A DNA stretch of 64,000 nucleotides from Daejeonella sp. H1SJ63 (GCF_029360775.1 NZ_JARKMZ010000035.1:1-64000), one strand, 5' to 3'. Positions 43,955 to 53,886 are shown, counted from the stretch's first letter. The notes: generated by a model from the letters alone, not told the origin. A program made the numbers and translations.

Positions 43955-44851
43955 ATGATTTATCAGAAGAAAACCGGATTAGGTAAAGGGTTAAGAGCAC
44001 TGTTGGATGATTCGGATCTGCCTGATAATGACAGGCAGCAGATCAGTAATGAGAATCCATCTCTGGGATCTATCAGTACGATTAAGATCAATCAGATTGA
44101 GGTAAACCCTTTTCAGCCAAGAACTGAGTTTGATCCCGAAGCTTTGCAGGATCTGTCTGATTCCATAAAATTACAGGGGCTTATTCAGCCGATTACGGTT
44201 AGGCAGGCCGGTCAAAATTCATATCAGCTCATATCGGGTGAACGTCGTTTGCGTGCCTCAAAACTTGCCGGACTCACTGAAATACCCGCTTATGTTCGTA
44301 CTGCGAATGATCAGCAGATGCTGGAAATGGCTCTTATCGAGAACATTCAGCGTGAAAACCTGAATGCGATTGAGGTTGCACTGAGTTTCCAGCGGATGAT
44401 TGATGAATGTAATTTAAAGCAGGAAGAGCTTGGCGACCGTGTCAGCAAGAACCGTTCAACAGTAACTAATTATCTCCGCTTACTGAAATTACCTCCGGCA
44501 ATTCAGGCTTCCATTCGCGACAAGGATATCTCAATGGGACATGCAAGAGCATTGATATCTGTTGAGGATCCGGTTAAGCAATTATATATTTTTCAGGAGA
44601 TTATTAAAAACGGACTATCTGTAAGAAAAGTAGAGGAACTGGTTCGTGAAGTACAGAAATCAGGGAAACCGATGAAGTCGCCAAAGGCCGACGGTATTTC
44701 ATTTCAGTATATGAAGGTTCAGGATGATCTGGCGTCGAAGTTCGGTACCAGAGTTAAACTGAAATTACGTGATAAGGGTACGGGATCAATCGAAATAGCA
44801 TTCATGTCAGATGATGATTTGAATCGTATCCTGGAAATGTTAGACTGGTAA
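43955..44851 (+). CDS. parB: Chromosome-partitioning protein ParB (CTPase, Spo0J type)
   Basis: The parS-binding clamp protein. The CTP-binding ParB/Srx core carries NPFQPRTEFDPEALQDLSDSIKLQGLIQPITVR and SGERRLRASKLAGL, then ALIENIQRENLNAIEVALSFQRM. The helix-turn-helix is QEELGDRVSKNRSTVTNYLRLLKLP. The last roughly 50 residues form the dimerisation domain. It has 298 residues. Its stop overlaps the next gene start (TAATG). Confidence 0.96.
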   Translation: MIYQKKTGLGKGLRALLDDSDLPDNDRQQISNENPSLGSISTIKINQIEVNPFQPRTEFDPEALQDLSDSIKLQGLIQPITVRQAGQNSYQLISGERRLRASKLAGLTEIPAYVRTANDQQMLEMALIENIQRENLNAIEVALSFQRMIDECNLKQEELGDRVSKNRSTVTNYLRLLKLPPAIQASIRDKDISMGHARALISVEDPVKQLYIFQEIIKNGLSVRKVEELVREVQKSGKPMKSPKADGISFQYMKVQDDLASKFGTRVKLKLRDKGTGSIEIAFMSDDDLNRILEMLDW

Positions 44852-45471
44852 TGTGTGTAAAAATCCTTTCAGGGTTAATTTTTGTGTGCCTTTTTGCGCA
44901 TTCAAATGCCTTTTCTCAGAATAATACTATTCCTGCCAAACGGGATACGAATATTATTGCTCCGAAGAAAACAGAAGTTGTTAAGGATTCTGCAAGGCTT
45001 GCAATAGAAGAAATGCCGCGTATTGCAGCAAGAAGGTCGGCAATACTTCCCGGATTAGGTCAGATTTATAATAAACGCTGGTGGAAGGTTCCTCTGGTTT
45101 ATGGCGGTTTCTTTGGAATCGGACTGGTTTATGAGTTTAATCAGAGAAATTATAAGATATTTCTTAAGGAAGCTCAATTTCGTCAGGAAAACCCGGGTGA
45201 AACACAGAATCCACTGTATGCGCCTTATACAACAGAGGGAATTATCAATATTAAAGATGCTTACAGGCGAAATCGCGACCTTTCTATTCTTGGAGGATTG
45301 GGATTTTATGCAATAAACATTATTGATGCCTATATTGACGCAAAGTTTTTTAGGTTTGATTTATCAGATGAACTGAGCATTCAGATTAAGCCCTCTGTAA
45401 ACCAGACGCTTCCTGTACATGCTTCAGCCTCCGGTACAGCTGTTGGACTGAAACTTAAGATATCATTGTAA
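44851..45471 (+). CDS. DUF5683 domain-containing exported membrane protein
   Basis: A 206-residue protein with a signal peptide (MCVKILSGLIFVCLFAHSNAFSQ) and the DUF5683 pattern RRSAILPGLGQIYNKRWWKVPLVYGGFFGIGLVYEFNQRNYKIFL..., followed by DAYRRNRDLSILGGLGFYAINIIDAYIDAKFFRFDLSDE. There are two to three membrane-like hydrophobic segments. Its place between parB and dapB is typical of the phylum. Function is unknown. Confidence 0.9.
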   Translation: MCVKILSGLIFVCLFAHSNAFSQNNTIPAKRDTNIIAPKKTEVVKDSARLAIEEMPRIAARRSAILPGLGQIYNKRWWKVPLVYGGFFGIGLVYEFNQRNYKIFLKEAQFRQENPGETQNPLYAPYTTEGIINIKDAYRRNRDLSILGGLGFYAINIIDAYIDAKFFRFDLSDELSIQIKPSVNQTLPVHASASGTAVGLKLKISL

Positions 45472-45512
45472 GCTGATTTTATTATAAAGTGTTAATTAAC
45501 AAGTATATATAA

Positions 45513-46256
45513 ATGAAAATAGCCATCCTTGGATATGGTAAAATGGGCCGTATCATTGAACAATTCGCTTTTGAAAGAGGGCATGAGGTTGTTTTAAAGG
45601 TGAATGTAGATAATACAGAGGATCTGAATATTGCCAATCTTAAGCTTGCTGATGTGGCGATTGATTTCAGTACACCTGATTCTGTTCTTAGTAATATTGA
45701 TCTTTGCTTTGCAGCAGGGGTGCCGGTTGTTGTTGGTACTACCGGCTGGTATGCCAAATTGCAGGAAGTAAAGGATAAATGCACTGAAGGTAACAATACC
45801 TTATTATACGCGTCTAATTTTAGCGTTGGGGTAAATGTGTTCTTTTTTGTAAATAAAGTACTTGCAAAGATCATGAACCGTTATCCTCAGTATGAAGTAC
45901 AGGTTGAAGAAATTCATCATACTGAAAAACTGGATTCTCCGAGTGGTACCGCAATGACCATTGCAGAGGGTATTTTAGGAGAACTGGAACGTAAAAATGA
46001 GTGGGTAAATGAACTGATAGGTTCAGGTGAAGAAGTAATTGCAAAACCGGAGCAATTATTGATCGAATCGCACAGGATTGAGGAAGTGCCAGGTACCCAT
46101 ACGGTAATTTACAGTTCTGAGGTCGATGATATTGAGTTTAAACATAAGGCTCACAGCCGGGCCGGTTTTGCGTTGGGAGCAGTGATTGCCGCTGAGTGGC
46201 TGGAAAAGAAAACCGGATTTTTTAATATCACTGATATGTTTGATTTTAGTGTATAA
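45513..46256 (+). CDS. dapB: 4-hydroxy-tetrahydrodipicolinate reductase
   Basis: It reduces the dihydrodipicolinate precursor in lysine and meso-diaminopimelate synthesis. Visible are the nucleotide-binding motif MKIAILGYGKMGRIIE, VVVGTTGWY and the substrate-site block EEIHHTEKLDSPSGTAM with the catalytic His/Lys pair, and HKAHSRAGFALGA near the end. It has 247 residues. It follows parAB-DUF5683 and precedes lepB, all on the same strand with short gaps. Confidence 0.96.
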   Translation: MKIAILGYGKMGRIIEQFAFERGHEVVLKVNVDNTEDLNIANLKLADVAIDFSTPDSVLSNIDLCFAAGVPVVVGTTGWYAKLQEVKDKCTEGNNTLLYASNFSVGVNVFFFVNKVLAKIMNRYPQYEVQVEEIHHTEKLDSPSGTAMTIAEGILGELERKNEWVNELIGSGEEVIAKPEQLLIESHRIEEVPGTHTVIYSSEVDDIEFKHKAHSRAGFALGAVIAAEWLEKKTGFFNITDMFDFSV

Positions 46257-46273
46257 ATAGATAAAATAGCAGC

Positions 46274-47383
46274 ATGAATCTGAATTTGAAAAAGAGTACA
46301 GCTAAAGACAATAAGGCTAAGGTTAAAAAGAGTGCCGGAAGGGAATGGTTTGATGCCATAGTTTTTGCTGTTATTGCAGCAACCCTGATCAGGGGTTTAT
46401 TTATCGAAGCATATACTATTCCAACAGGCTCTATGGAGAAAACATTGCTTGTTGGCGATTTCCTTTTTGTCAGTAAAGTAAATTATGGAGCACGTCTTCC
46501 AATGACACCTGTTGCATTTCCCTTTGCGCATCATACTATGCCAATTACCGGAACAAAAGCATATTCAGAGGTCATAAAATGGGATTACCGTCGTTTGCCC
46601 GGATTAAGTGAAGTTAAAAGGAATGATGTTGTTGTTTTTAATTATCCTATGGATGCAGATGCTCCGTTTAACCGTCCAGTTGATAAACGTGAGAATTATA
46701 TCAAACGCTGTTTAGCAATAGGAGGTGATACGGTCAGTATCAAAGATGCCCGTGTTTATCTTAATGGAAAACCTGCAGAAATACCACAGTTTGGTGAGAA
46801 ATATTATTATGTGAAATCTGACGGGACAGATTTTAATCCACAGGCTATTGAGGATATGAATATTGAAGCACAGCGTTCATCTTCGGATGAATATATTTTC
46901 AATATGACCGCAGAGGATGCCGCAGTAATCAAAAAATGGTCGAATGTTAAGACGGTAAGCCCTTATATCAGACCTGCAGGTGAGTTCGATTCTCAGATCT
47001 TTCCTCATGACTCTCAGTTTAAGTGGAATTCTGATAATTTCGGTCCATTGATTATACCTAAAAAAGGCTGGACCGTAAAACTCGACAGTACCAATTACGC
47101 ATTGTATCAGCGAGCGATTTCAGTATATGAGAACAATACAATTGAGCGTCAGGGTAATGACATTCTCATCAATGGTAAAAAGACTGATTCTTATACTTTT
47201 AAGATGAATTACTACTGGATGATGGGAGATAATCGTGATAACTCTCTGGATTCGCGTTATTGGGGTTTTGTTCCAGACGATCATATCGTGGGTAAAGCGT
47301 TATTTGTATGGATGAGCTGGGATGCTAATGGTTCTTTTCTTAACAAAATCCGTTGGAGCAGAATACTTGACGGGATTAATTAA
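46274..47383 (+). CDS. lepB: Signal peptidase I
   Basis: The membrane serine protease that cleaves Sec signal peptides. The catalytic Ser53 is in PTGSMEKTLLVGDFLFVSK and Lys144 in RENYIKRCLAIGGDTV; the C-terminal box is YWMMGDNRDNSLDSRYWGFVP. One N-terminal membrane helix (about 27-45) follows a Lys-rich tail. At 369 residues it is longer than E. coli LepB-type minimal enzymes because of an insert between the Lys box and the terminal box, which is common in Bacteroidota. A very strong terminator follows. Confidence 0.95.
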   Translation: MNLNLKKSTAKDNKAKVKKSAGREWFDAIVFAVIAATLIRGLFIEAYTIPTGSMEKTLLVGDFLFVSKVNYGARLPMTPVAFPFAHHTMPITGTKAYSEVIKWDYRRLPGLSEVKRNDVVVFNYPMDADAPFNRPVDKRENYIKRCLAIGGDTVSIKDARVYLNGKPAEIPQFGEKYYYVKSDGTDFNPQAIEDMNIEAQRSSSDEYIFNMTAEDAAVIKKWSNVKTVSPYIRPAGEFDSQIFPHDSQFKWNSDNFGPLIIPKKGWTVKLDSTNYALYQRAISVYENNTIERQGNDILINGKKTDSYTFKMNYYWMMGDNRDNSLDSRYWGFVPDDHIVGKALFVWMSWDANGSFLNKIRWSRILDGIN

Positions 47384-47410
47384 GTAATTAGTATTTAGAC
47401 AGATAGTTTT

Positions 47411-47450
47411 GAGGGTTAGTAAGATTAATTGATCTTACTAACCCTCTTTT
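47411..47450 (+). terminator. Strong terminator of the parAB-lepB operon
   Basis: A perfect 15-bp stem (GAGGGTTAGTAAGAT / ATCTTACTAACCCTC) with a 6-base loop is followed by TTTTATTT. Confidence 0.9.
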
Positions 47451-47520
47451 ATTTATATAGCTTTGAAGCAGTGGCTTATATTTTTTCTTGATTTTGGTGC
47501 CGGGAGTATTCAGATTACTA

Positions 47521-48234
47521 AAATTTCGTAATTCGCAAATGAAAAGTATTGCGAAGTGAGTATTGCGTATTGAGATGATAAGCTTCTATGTTTGAAATTA
47601 GCTTCCCTCATCCAGATAACTGAAATTTCGTAATTGGTAATTGAAAAGTATTGCGAAGTGAGTATTGCGTATTGAGATAATAAGCTTCTATGTTAGAAAT
47701 TAGCTTCCCTCATCCAGATTACTGAAATTTCGTAATTGGTAATTGAAAAGTATTGCGAAGTGAGTATTGCGTATTGAGATAATAAGCTTCTATGTTAGAA
47801 ATTAGCTTCCCTCATCCAGATTACTGAAATTTCGTAATTCGCAATTGAAAAGTATTGCTAAGTGAGTATTGCGTATTGAGATAATAAGCTTCAATGTTAG
47901 AAATTAGCTTCCCTCATCCAGATTACTGAAATTTCGTAATTGGTAATTGAAAAGTATTGCGAAGTGAGTATTGCGTATTGAGATAATAAGCTTCTATGTT
48001 AGAAATTAGCTTCCCTCATCCAGATTCCTGAAATTTCGTAATTCGCAATTGAAAAGTATTGCGAAGTGAGTATTGCGTATTGAGATAATAAGCTTCTATG
48101 TTAGAAATTAGCTTCCCTCATCCAGGTTCCTGAAATTTCGTAATTCGTAATTGAAAAGTATTGCTAAGTGAGTATTGCGTATTGAGATGATAAGCTTCTA
48201 TGATTGAAGTTAGCTGTCCTCATCCAGATAACTA
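47521..48234. repeat. Tandem array with exact 102-bp period, seven copies plus a partial eighth
   Basis: The motif AAATTTCGTAATT recurs at 47521, 47623, 47725, 47827, 47929, 48031, 48133 and 48235, always 102 bases apart. Interior copies are nearly identical (copies 2 and 3 appear the same throughout), whereas the first and last are the most diverged, as expected from unequal crossing-over. Each unit contains the doubled element TATTGCG with TATTGCGTATTGAG. Stops occur in all frames, so it is not coding. It fills the gap between two convergent genes. No spacers are present, so it is not a CRISPR array. Confidence 0.93.
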
Positions 48235-48275
48235 AAATTTCGTAATTCGTAATTTTTAATTCGTAATTCTTAATT
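48235..48275. repeat. AT-rich short direct repeats at the end of the array
   Basis: The partial eighth unit runs into several direct copies of the short words TTCGTAATT and TTAATT before the stop of the next gene. Confidence 0.6.
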
Positions 48276-48276
48276 A

Positions 48277-50997
48277 TTACTCCACCTTATACCGGTAAAT
48301 AAACCTTGAAAGATTACCATCAATATCTGTTCCTTCAACAACGGCTTTGTAAGTTCCCTTGTTATCACCATTATAGAACTCAAAGTTAAATGTTCCGTTT
48401 TTGTCAGTAAACACTTTTGGATTCCAGTAAACTGTACTTCGGAAATCAGATCCTGCAGTTTTGCTTGCCGTTGTCAGATATTTTGGGGTATAAAATTCTT
48501 TAGTTTTAGCATATCCCTGTGGGTTAAAATTCAGGACATTATTTTGAGGGAATAGCTTTTTTAGCTCATCCGGAGTCAGGGCGGAACCCTTTGCCGCTTT
48601 TTTGGAGTTAATAACGAGAATCCCATTAGTATTGTATGTACGACTGACCATGCCCAGTTCGTCCTTGAGAAATACCTCTACATTGTCAACATCTGCCGGA
48701 ATAATGTTATTCAGATAGTTAGCATCAACCGGCATCCCATTGTAAAAGATCTGAACAGGTACCCTCAGACCACTGTTATAAACCCGGGTTACATAAAAAT
48801 TATTATCAGCATAGGTTAGTCCGGTAGCTGCCGACTGAAGACAATTCAGGAATACATTACAACCCTGGAACCGGTCAGATTCTATCAGATGATCAGGCAT
48901 TGTAGCAAGACCCGAAAGTGCTGCATGATCCATATGACTTGGCTTCTTAATGGCAGTTGCTTTTACAACAACCTCCTGAAGCATTTGGGTAATCAATCGG
49001 TATTGCCGCTTACTGTTGTCCAAATAGGGGGCAAGCACACTGTCGATATTCAGTTTCTCATCAGCCCTGTTTATATTTTTGGTTACCACAGGAAATGCAG
49101 TTCCATCGAGGATAATCATCATGTTTTTTGCCGCAGTTGTACTTCTTGCACTGATGGTGACCTCTGCCGAGTCTGGAACGATCACCTTTTCAAATTTAAA
49201 TTCACCTTTCAAATTCGATTTGGTTTCAGCATAAAAGCGGCTCGCAGGAACTACCAGTTTCAGACTTCCGTTTGATACAGGCATTCCATTAGAGGTACGC
49301 AATATGCCGCTGAACTCTATACCCTGCTCGGGAAGCATATTGATTACAGGTTTTTCATCTTTGAGTATTGCTTTATAAGAATATTTACGGTATCCCTGTG
49401 TCAGCATTAATAAGTCGAGATCAGCAACTTTCTTTTCACTGACCTGATTGAAGTAGTAGTTAGGTTTTTCTATGTATCCCTGTAATTCCGAAGAGATCAG
49501 GAATGAGCTCAGGATGGTAGGGAATTCATCGTCATCATGCGGAACTTTTGATTCATTGATAACTGCAACTGAGAAATTGCCTTCAACAGGTACATTTTTT
49601 GTCTTGGCTGTTACGTTCATCTTTACCGCTTGTCTCGTGCCGTAAACCTTTTTATCTGAGCTGAGGCTTAAGCTTGCGATATCATTATGCTTAACAAATA
49701 CTAGGCGTTCTGTGAGAGGTTCGCCCGAAGTCGAGAAAACAGTAATCTGTGCAATTCCATCAGGGAATTTATTTTTTGGCATTGATGCACCAACAGAAAT
49801 TGTACTTAATTTGGTTTGTGCCGCAAAGCAGATCACTCCCTTACTTCTGGCAACCAGATAATAAGTCTTATCCAGATTAGCGGCAAAATATGCCTGATTG
49901 CTGGCAATTTGCAGTAAAATATTAGTTGGAGTTGAGTTAATTACTGAAAGTGCAAGTCCGCTGGCTTTTGCCTTTGGAAGTGTAAATGATTTTTTAATTC
50001 CATTTGCAAAAGTAATATTGGCTGTATAGGTCTTACCTGCTTCAGGATTCAGCTTAAACGCACCCATACCCAAATGCTGGGATTCGATTTTACTGATCAG
50101 TTTCCCTGTATTATCAACAATTTCACCTTTTATATCAATGCCTTTCCCTTTTTCCTGGATTGCTTTAAATGCTACCTTGGAGTTCAGCCCTTCTATCAGA
50201 TCACCACCTTCAGGGAAGAACTGAATGTCTGCTTCTGAAAATGAATTTTTTAGCGGGAATAGTGAAGTGATCGTTTTTTCTGTCTCTGCTTCAAGTACAG
50301 TTTCCAGAACTCCGGTATCAAGGGCAGCTTTTTCTGATGCAGTTAATTTTAGCATAACCGAACCTGTTGCATCGGTTGTTTCTCTTCCTCTGGCAATGGA
50401 TTCAAACCTGGAAATGACTCTCCAGTTAATTTTTTTGTTCGCAAACGGAACACCTTCCGGATCTTTAAAAACGATTAGGGCATTAATCAGGGCAGAACTC
50501 CCTGAACTTTCGCCCTTAAGGCTGATATTGGTTATAATTTTTTTGTTGATCGCATCTCCTACAGGGATATTTCTGGTAAAGAAATATTCGTCACTGAAGT
50601 TCAGCATCCAGTAAGTATAAGCCCTGATCCGGTAGTTTCCGGGTTTGTAAATTGTTGGATCAAGTGTTATGCTGCCATAGGCTGAAGTATTAACGACAGG
50701 TAATTTCATCGATCTGATCAGACTGTCCTTTTCGGTAATCAGGTCAACATAAAGAACTTTGCTCAGGTCTGAAGGTATATCCTGTCCGGTTGCTACATAA
50801 GCCTTGTACCATATTGTATCACCCAGAGCATAGTAAGGTTTGTCAAAGTGAAGGTAAACCTTCTCCATTGGGTATTCTTCTACCAGTTTTTGGGTCTTGC
50901 CTACAAGAGTGTTAATGCTGAGGGTATCCTGAGCTAAAAGCCCGGGAGCTTGAAAAATGACAAGAATTGCAATAAATATGTATCGGAAAATTTTCAT
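48277..50997 (-). CDS. Secreted MG2-domain (macroglobulin-like) protein with TonB-plug-like region
   Basis: A 906-residue exported protein. A signal peptide is followed by the A2M MG2-like opening LVEEYPMEKVYLHFDKPYYALGDTIWYKAYVATGQDIPSDLSKVLYVDLI. Several beta-sandwich domains come next, then a carboxypeptidase-regulatory-like domain (about 560-640), and a plug-like region (about 690-800; VPVQIFYNGMPVDANYLNNIIPADVDNVEVFLKDELGMVSRTYNTNGILVINSKK). It lacks a beta-barrel, so it is not itself a TonB receptor. Such proteins are common orphan envelope proteins in Bacteroidota; function is unknown. Confidence 0.82.
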   Translation of the reverse strand: MKIFRYIFIAILVIFQAPGLLAQDTLSINTLVGKTQKLVEEYPMEKVYLHFDKPYYALGDTIWYKAYVATGQDIPSDLSKVLYVDLITEKDSLIRSMKLPVVNTSAYGSITLDPTIYKPGNYRIRAYTYWMLNFSDEYFFTRNIPVGDAINKKIITNISLKGESSGSSALINALIVFKDPEGVPFANKKINWRVISRFESIARGRETTDATGSVMLKLTASEKAALDTGVLETVLEAETEKTITSLFPLKNSFSEADIQFFPEGGDLIEGLNSKVAFKAIQEKGKGIDIKGEIVDNTGKLISKIESQHLGMGAFKLNPEAGKTYTANITFANGIKKSFTLPKAKASGLALSVINSTPTNILLQIASNQAYFAANLDKTYYLVARSKGVICFAAQTKLSTISVGASMPKNKFPDGIAQITVFSTSGEPLTERLVFVKHNDIASLSLSSDKKVYGTRQAVKMNVTAKTKNVPVEGNFSVAVINESKVPHDDDEFPTILSSFLISSELQGYIEKPNYYFNQVSEKKVADLDLLMLTQGYRKYSYKAILKDEKPVINMLPEQGIEFSGILRTSNGMPVSNGSLKLVVPASRFYAETKSNLKGEFKFEKVIVPDSAEVTISARSTTAAKNMMIILDGTAFPVVTKNINRADEKLNIDSVLAPYLDNSKRQYRLITQMLQEVVVKATAIKKPSHMDHAALSGLATMPDHLIESDRFQGCNVFLNCLQSAATGLTYADNNFYVTRVYNSGLRVPVQIFYNGMPVDANYLNNIIPADVDNVEVFLKDELGMVSRTYNTNGILVINSKKAAKGSALTPDELKKLFPQNNVLNFNPQGYAKTKEFYTPKYLTTASKTAGSDFRSTVYWNPKVFTDKNGTFNFEFYNGDNKGTYKAVVEGTDIDGNLSRFIYRYKVE

Positions 50998-51156
50998 TTG
51001 CTCTGAATATGGAATATAATGCTAATATAGAGCAAATGAAGATTTAATCACACAGTTATCCGGTTTTTGAAATTTAAGTTTGAATATAGATACAGGGGTT
51101 CGTATTGCAGCTTAGTTTAAGGCAGATAAATCAGCAATTGACTGATCAGTATCTGT

Positions 51157-52242
51157 TTAAATAAGGGGTTCAATCCCCAGCTTCATTGCAACTTCATTCA
51201 GGTCTTTGCAAACCTCATCAATCAGAGGAATACCAAATGCAGACCGTTCTTTTTCAGCAAGGAATTCCGGCTGTCCCGGAATAATGACTTTTTGATCGGC
51301 AGAGATCTGTTTAGCAGAGCTGAACCGGTCTACCCAATTATCCAGATGAGATTTAAATTCATCAAGCGGTCTGAATCCATCTACCCGCATAGCACCCAGA
51401 AAGTGACCTATTCCCAGACCAACAGGATTGGCAGAAGGCTCCATGAATGCAACAAAAGGTGGAACCCAGGGGCCATAATTAGCTCCCGAAAGCACTGCAG
51501 ATAAAATATCGACAGTTGCACTTAGTCCAAAGCCTTTATGACTTCCATGTTCACGGTCGCTTCCCAATGGAAGGAGTGAGCCGCCTTTTTTTAATTCATG
51601 CGGGTCAGTTGAGGGTTGGCCTTCAGAGTTTTGAATCCATCCGTCAGGAACCGGTTTCCCCATTCGCTGAGCAATCTCCAGCTTGCCATTAGCGGCAGCT
51701 GAGGTTGCCATATCAACAATTACAGGAGGATATTTACCCGCCGGAAAAGCATAGCACATTGGGTTTGTTCCCAGTAAGCGTTCGTTGGCGAATGTTGGTG
51801 CTACCAGCGGACTCGCATTGGTCATTGCAAATCCGATCATATCTTTTTCAACGGCCATCATGGTATGGTATGCTGCAATTCCGAAATGATTGGAATTTCT
51901 GACAGATACCCAGCCTGATCCATATTTTTCTGCCTTTTCAATTGCAACTTTCATCGCAAAGGGAGCTACAACCAAACCCAGACCTGCACCGCCGTCAATA
52001 GTTGCGGTTGTTGGGGTTTCGTGAACTATTTTGATATCCGGTTGCGCATTGATCCGGCCTTTCTCCCAAAGGCGAACATATCCGGTAAGCCTTGCAACAC
52101 CATGTGAATCAATGCCTCTCAGATCCGACTTAATCAGTACATCAGTGGCAAGTTCAGCATGTTCTGCTGAACAACCCATTTTTTTGAAAATGGATTTCGT
52201 AAATTCTCTTAGTTTACTTTCGGTGAATGTATGGTAAGTCAT
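51157..52242 (-). CDS. Ldh-family (malate/L-lactate/ureidoglycolate-type) dehydrogenase
   Basis: A 361-residue NAD(P)-dependent oxidoreductase of the type-2 malate/lactate dehydrogenase family (YlbC/AllD-like), acting on 2-hydroxyacids. Family marks are SDLRGIDSHGVARLTGYV, GGAGLGLVVAPFAM, VSVRNSNHFGIAAYHTMMA, LLGTNPMCYAFP and GSHKGFGLSATVDILSAVLSGANYGPW. I chose ATG 52242; the longer frame from TTG 52260 would overlap the bshC stop. It lies directly downstream of bshC, with eight bases between the bshC stop codon end and this ATG. Substrate is not deducible. Confidence 0.88.
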   Translation of the reverse strand: MTYHTFTESKLREFTKSIFKKMGCSAEHAELATDVLIKSDLRGIDSHGVARLTGYVRLWEKGRINAQPDIKIVHETPTTATIDGGAGLGLVVAPFAMKVAIEKAEKYGSGWVSVRNSNHFGIAAYHTMMAVEKDMIGFAMTNASPLVAPTFANERLLGTNPMCYAFPAGKYPPVIVDMATSAAANGKLEIAQRMGKPVPDGWIQNSEGQPSTDPHELKKGGSLLPLGSDREHGSHKGFGLSATVDILSAVLSGANYGPWVPPFVAFMEPSANPVGLGIGHFLGAMRVDGFRPLDEFKSHLDNWVDRFSSAKQISADQKVIIPGQPEFLAEKERSAFGIPLIDEVCKDLNEVAMKLGIEPLI

Positions 52243-52249
52243 GTAATTT

Positions 52250-53842
52250 CTACTCTTCAAGGATGGTGAATTTCAAGTCCAGCGGTTTGAAGTTTTCAAT
52301 TAGAATTTGAATGAAGTTCTTCCCATGTTTAACATAGAAAGTGCCAAAATTCTCTTTTCTTTCCTGTAAACCTCCATTAGGGAATAGTTTTGTCTTAATC
52401 GTATCGATCTGTGAAAGTGCATCAGAAAAATTTCTTTTCTCTGCCTTCATTAATTTCGATTCCAGATTTTTGAATGCTTTTTGTAAGCGGACTTTAACAG
52501 CTTCTGCACTTGGGCCAAGGGTCGGATCTATTTTATAGGTCCGGAGATTGATCTTTTCAAAGATTGAGTTAATTTCCTGCCATTCATCGTGCAGGTTAAG
52601 GCTATGACTGCTATGATTCAGCACCCATTCCTTTTTCAGTATTTCAGACTCCTTGAAAATATCTTTAAAACTCAGATCAAGACGGTTGAGTTTAGCATTC
52701 AGGTTCATGCCTGTGATCATGGCCGAGTTTCTCAATAATAATATCGGGAAATCAATGCCATAATGATCGAAGTTCTGTTTCAGTTGAAGCCAGTAAATGA
52801 TCTCTGCACCACCACCGATATAGGCAAGGTTAGGAAGAATTACTTCCTGATACATTGGGCGCATGACTACGTTCGGACTGAAACGCTCGGGATGCTCATT
52901 GATTTCCTGCTTTAATTCCGCTTCATTAAAGCTGATTTCAGAATTAAGCACTTTATACAATCCATCTTCAAAAACGATCCGCTCTCTGAGTCCGTCCAGT
53001 AGGTAAAAGAAATTAATCTCCCTTGGATTTACCTGCGCTTCAATTCCTTTCTTGAGGAGATTCTGATTGGTTTCAGTTATATTCTTAAAACTGCTGCGTT
53101 TGATAATATCTTCAGTAATGACAGGAGAGAATTGCTTCTTTAGTCTCGCATCATCGGCATCCAGAATCACCAGTCCATATTCTTCGAATAAGGTGTTCAC
53201 CAGCTGCCGTGTAGCATCAGCCAGATTTTTGTTTCCTGTATATGCAGATCTGATCAGATTGCCTAAATATTCAGCATTTGCTGATAAACCCAGTATTCCG
53301 GTGTACTCTTTAATAGCATTTTCAATTCCCTTTATCTCTAATCTTCCGGTAGCACCTGATGCCGCATGCAGCCAGCTTATTTTTTTATCGGAGATATAGG
53401 TATGATTGATTTCGGCAAAGTCGTGATCTTCTGTTGCCATCCAGTATACAGGTACAAAATTTTTATCAGGGAAATTGCTTTTCAGTTCTTTGGCCAGATT
53501 AATGGCGGTAACGATCTTAAAGATAAAATAGAGCGGGCCGGTAAAAATATTCAGCTGATGCCCGGTGCAAACAGTATAAGTATTATCCTGAAGCAATGAT
53601 TCAATATTCGCGCTAACCTGCTGATGAGCTTTTGAAGGCAATTGTGAATATTGTTCTTTAAGAACGTCAGCGAGGATAGTCCTTGAGGAACTGAATTTTT
53701 TGTTTTGCAGCAAATCATGGAAACCTTTAATATCGGCTCTGTATGACCGGAAGTCATCAAGTTCAGGGTCGTTGGCTAAAAAGCGGATCAAAGCTTTTGA
53801 AAAACTCTGGGTTTCGCTGTAATCAATATAAGTTGCCTTCAT
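52250..53842 (-). CDS. bshC: Bacillithiol synthase, cysteine-adding enzyme
   Basis: It adds Cys to glucosaminyl-malate in the last step of bacillithiol synthesis. Family segments are TVCTGHQLNIFTGPLYFIFKIVTAINLAKEL, FVPVYWMATEDHDFAEINH, NLAYIGGGAEIIYWLQLKQNFDHYGIDFPILLLRNSA and the C-terminal LDLKFTILEE. There is a coiled-coil stretch (about 440-500). At 530 residues it is full length. Bacillithiol links to the sulfur-assimilation genes functionally, though they are 27 kb away and not co-transcribed. Confidence 0.95.
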   Translation of the reverse strand: MKATYIDYSETQSFSKALIRFLANDPELDDFRSYRADIKGFHDLLQNKKFSSSRTILADVLKEQYSQLPSKAHQQVSANIESLLQDNTYTVCTGHQLNIFTGPLYFIFKIVTAINLAKELKSNFPDKNFVPVYWMATEDHDFAEINHTYISDKKISWLHAASGATGRLEIKGIENAIKEYTGILGLSANAEYLGNLIRSAYTGNKNLADATRQLVNTLFEEYGLVILDADDARLKKQFSPVITEDIIKRSSFKNITETNQNLLKKGIEAQVNPREINFFYLLDGLRERIVFEDGLYKVLNSEISFNEAELKQEINEHPERFSPNVVMRPMYQEVILPNLAYIGGGAEIIYWLQLKQNFDHYGIDFPILLLRNSAMITGMNLNAKLNRLDLSFKDIFKESEILKKEWVLNHSSHSLNLHDEWQEINSIFEKINLRTYKIDPTLGPSAEAVKVRLQKAFKNLESKLMKAEKRNFSDALSQIDTIKTKLFPNGGLQERKENFGTFYVKHGKNFIQILIENFKPLDLKFTILEE

Positions 53843-53886
53843 CAGAAACGAAATTAGAGGAAATTACGGAATTCCTCTTAACAGAT

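Noticed and set aside
47521-48275. CRISPR array
   Set aside because: The units are contiguous 102-bp copies with no variable spacers, and there are no cas genes nearby.
48889-49275. 128-codon plus-strand frame within the MG2-protein gene
   Set aside because: It is antisense to a continuous conserved coding region and looks like chance.
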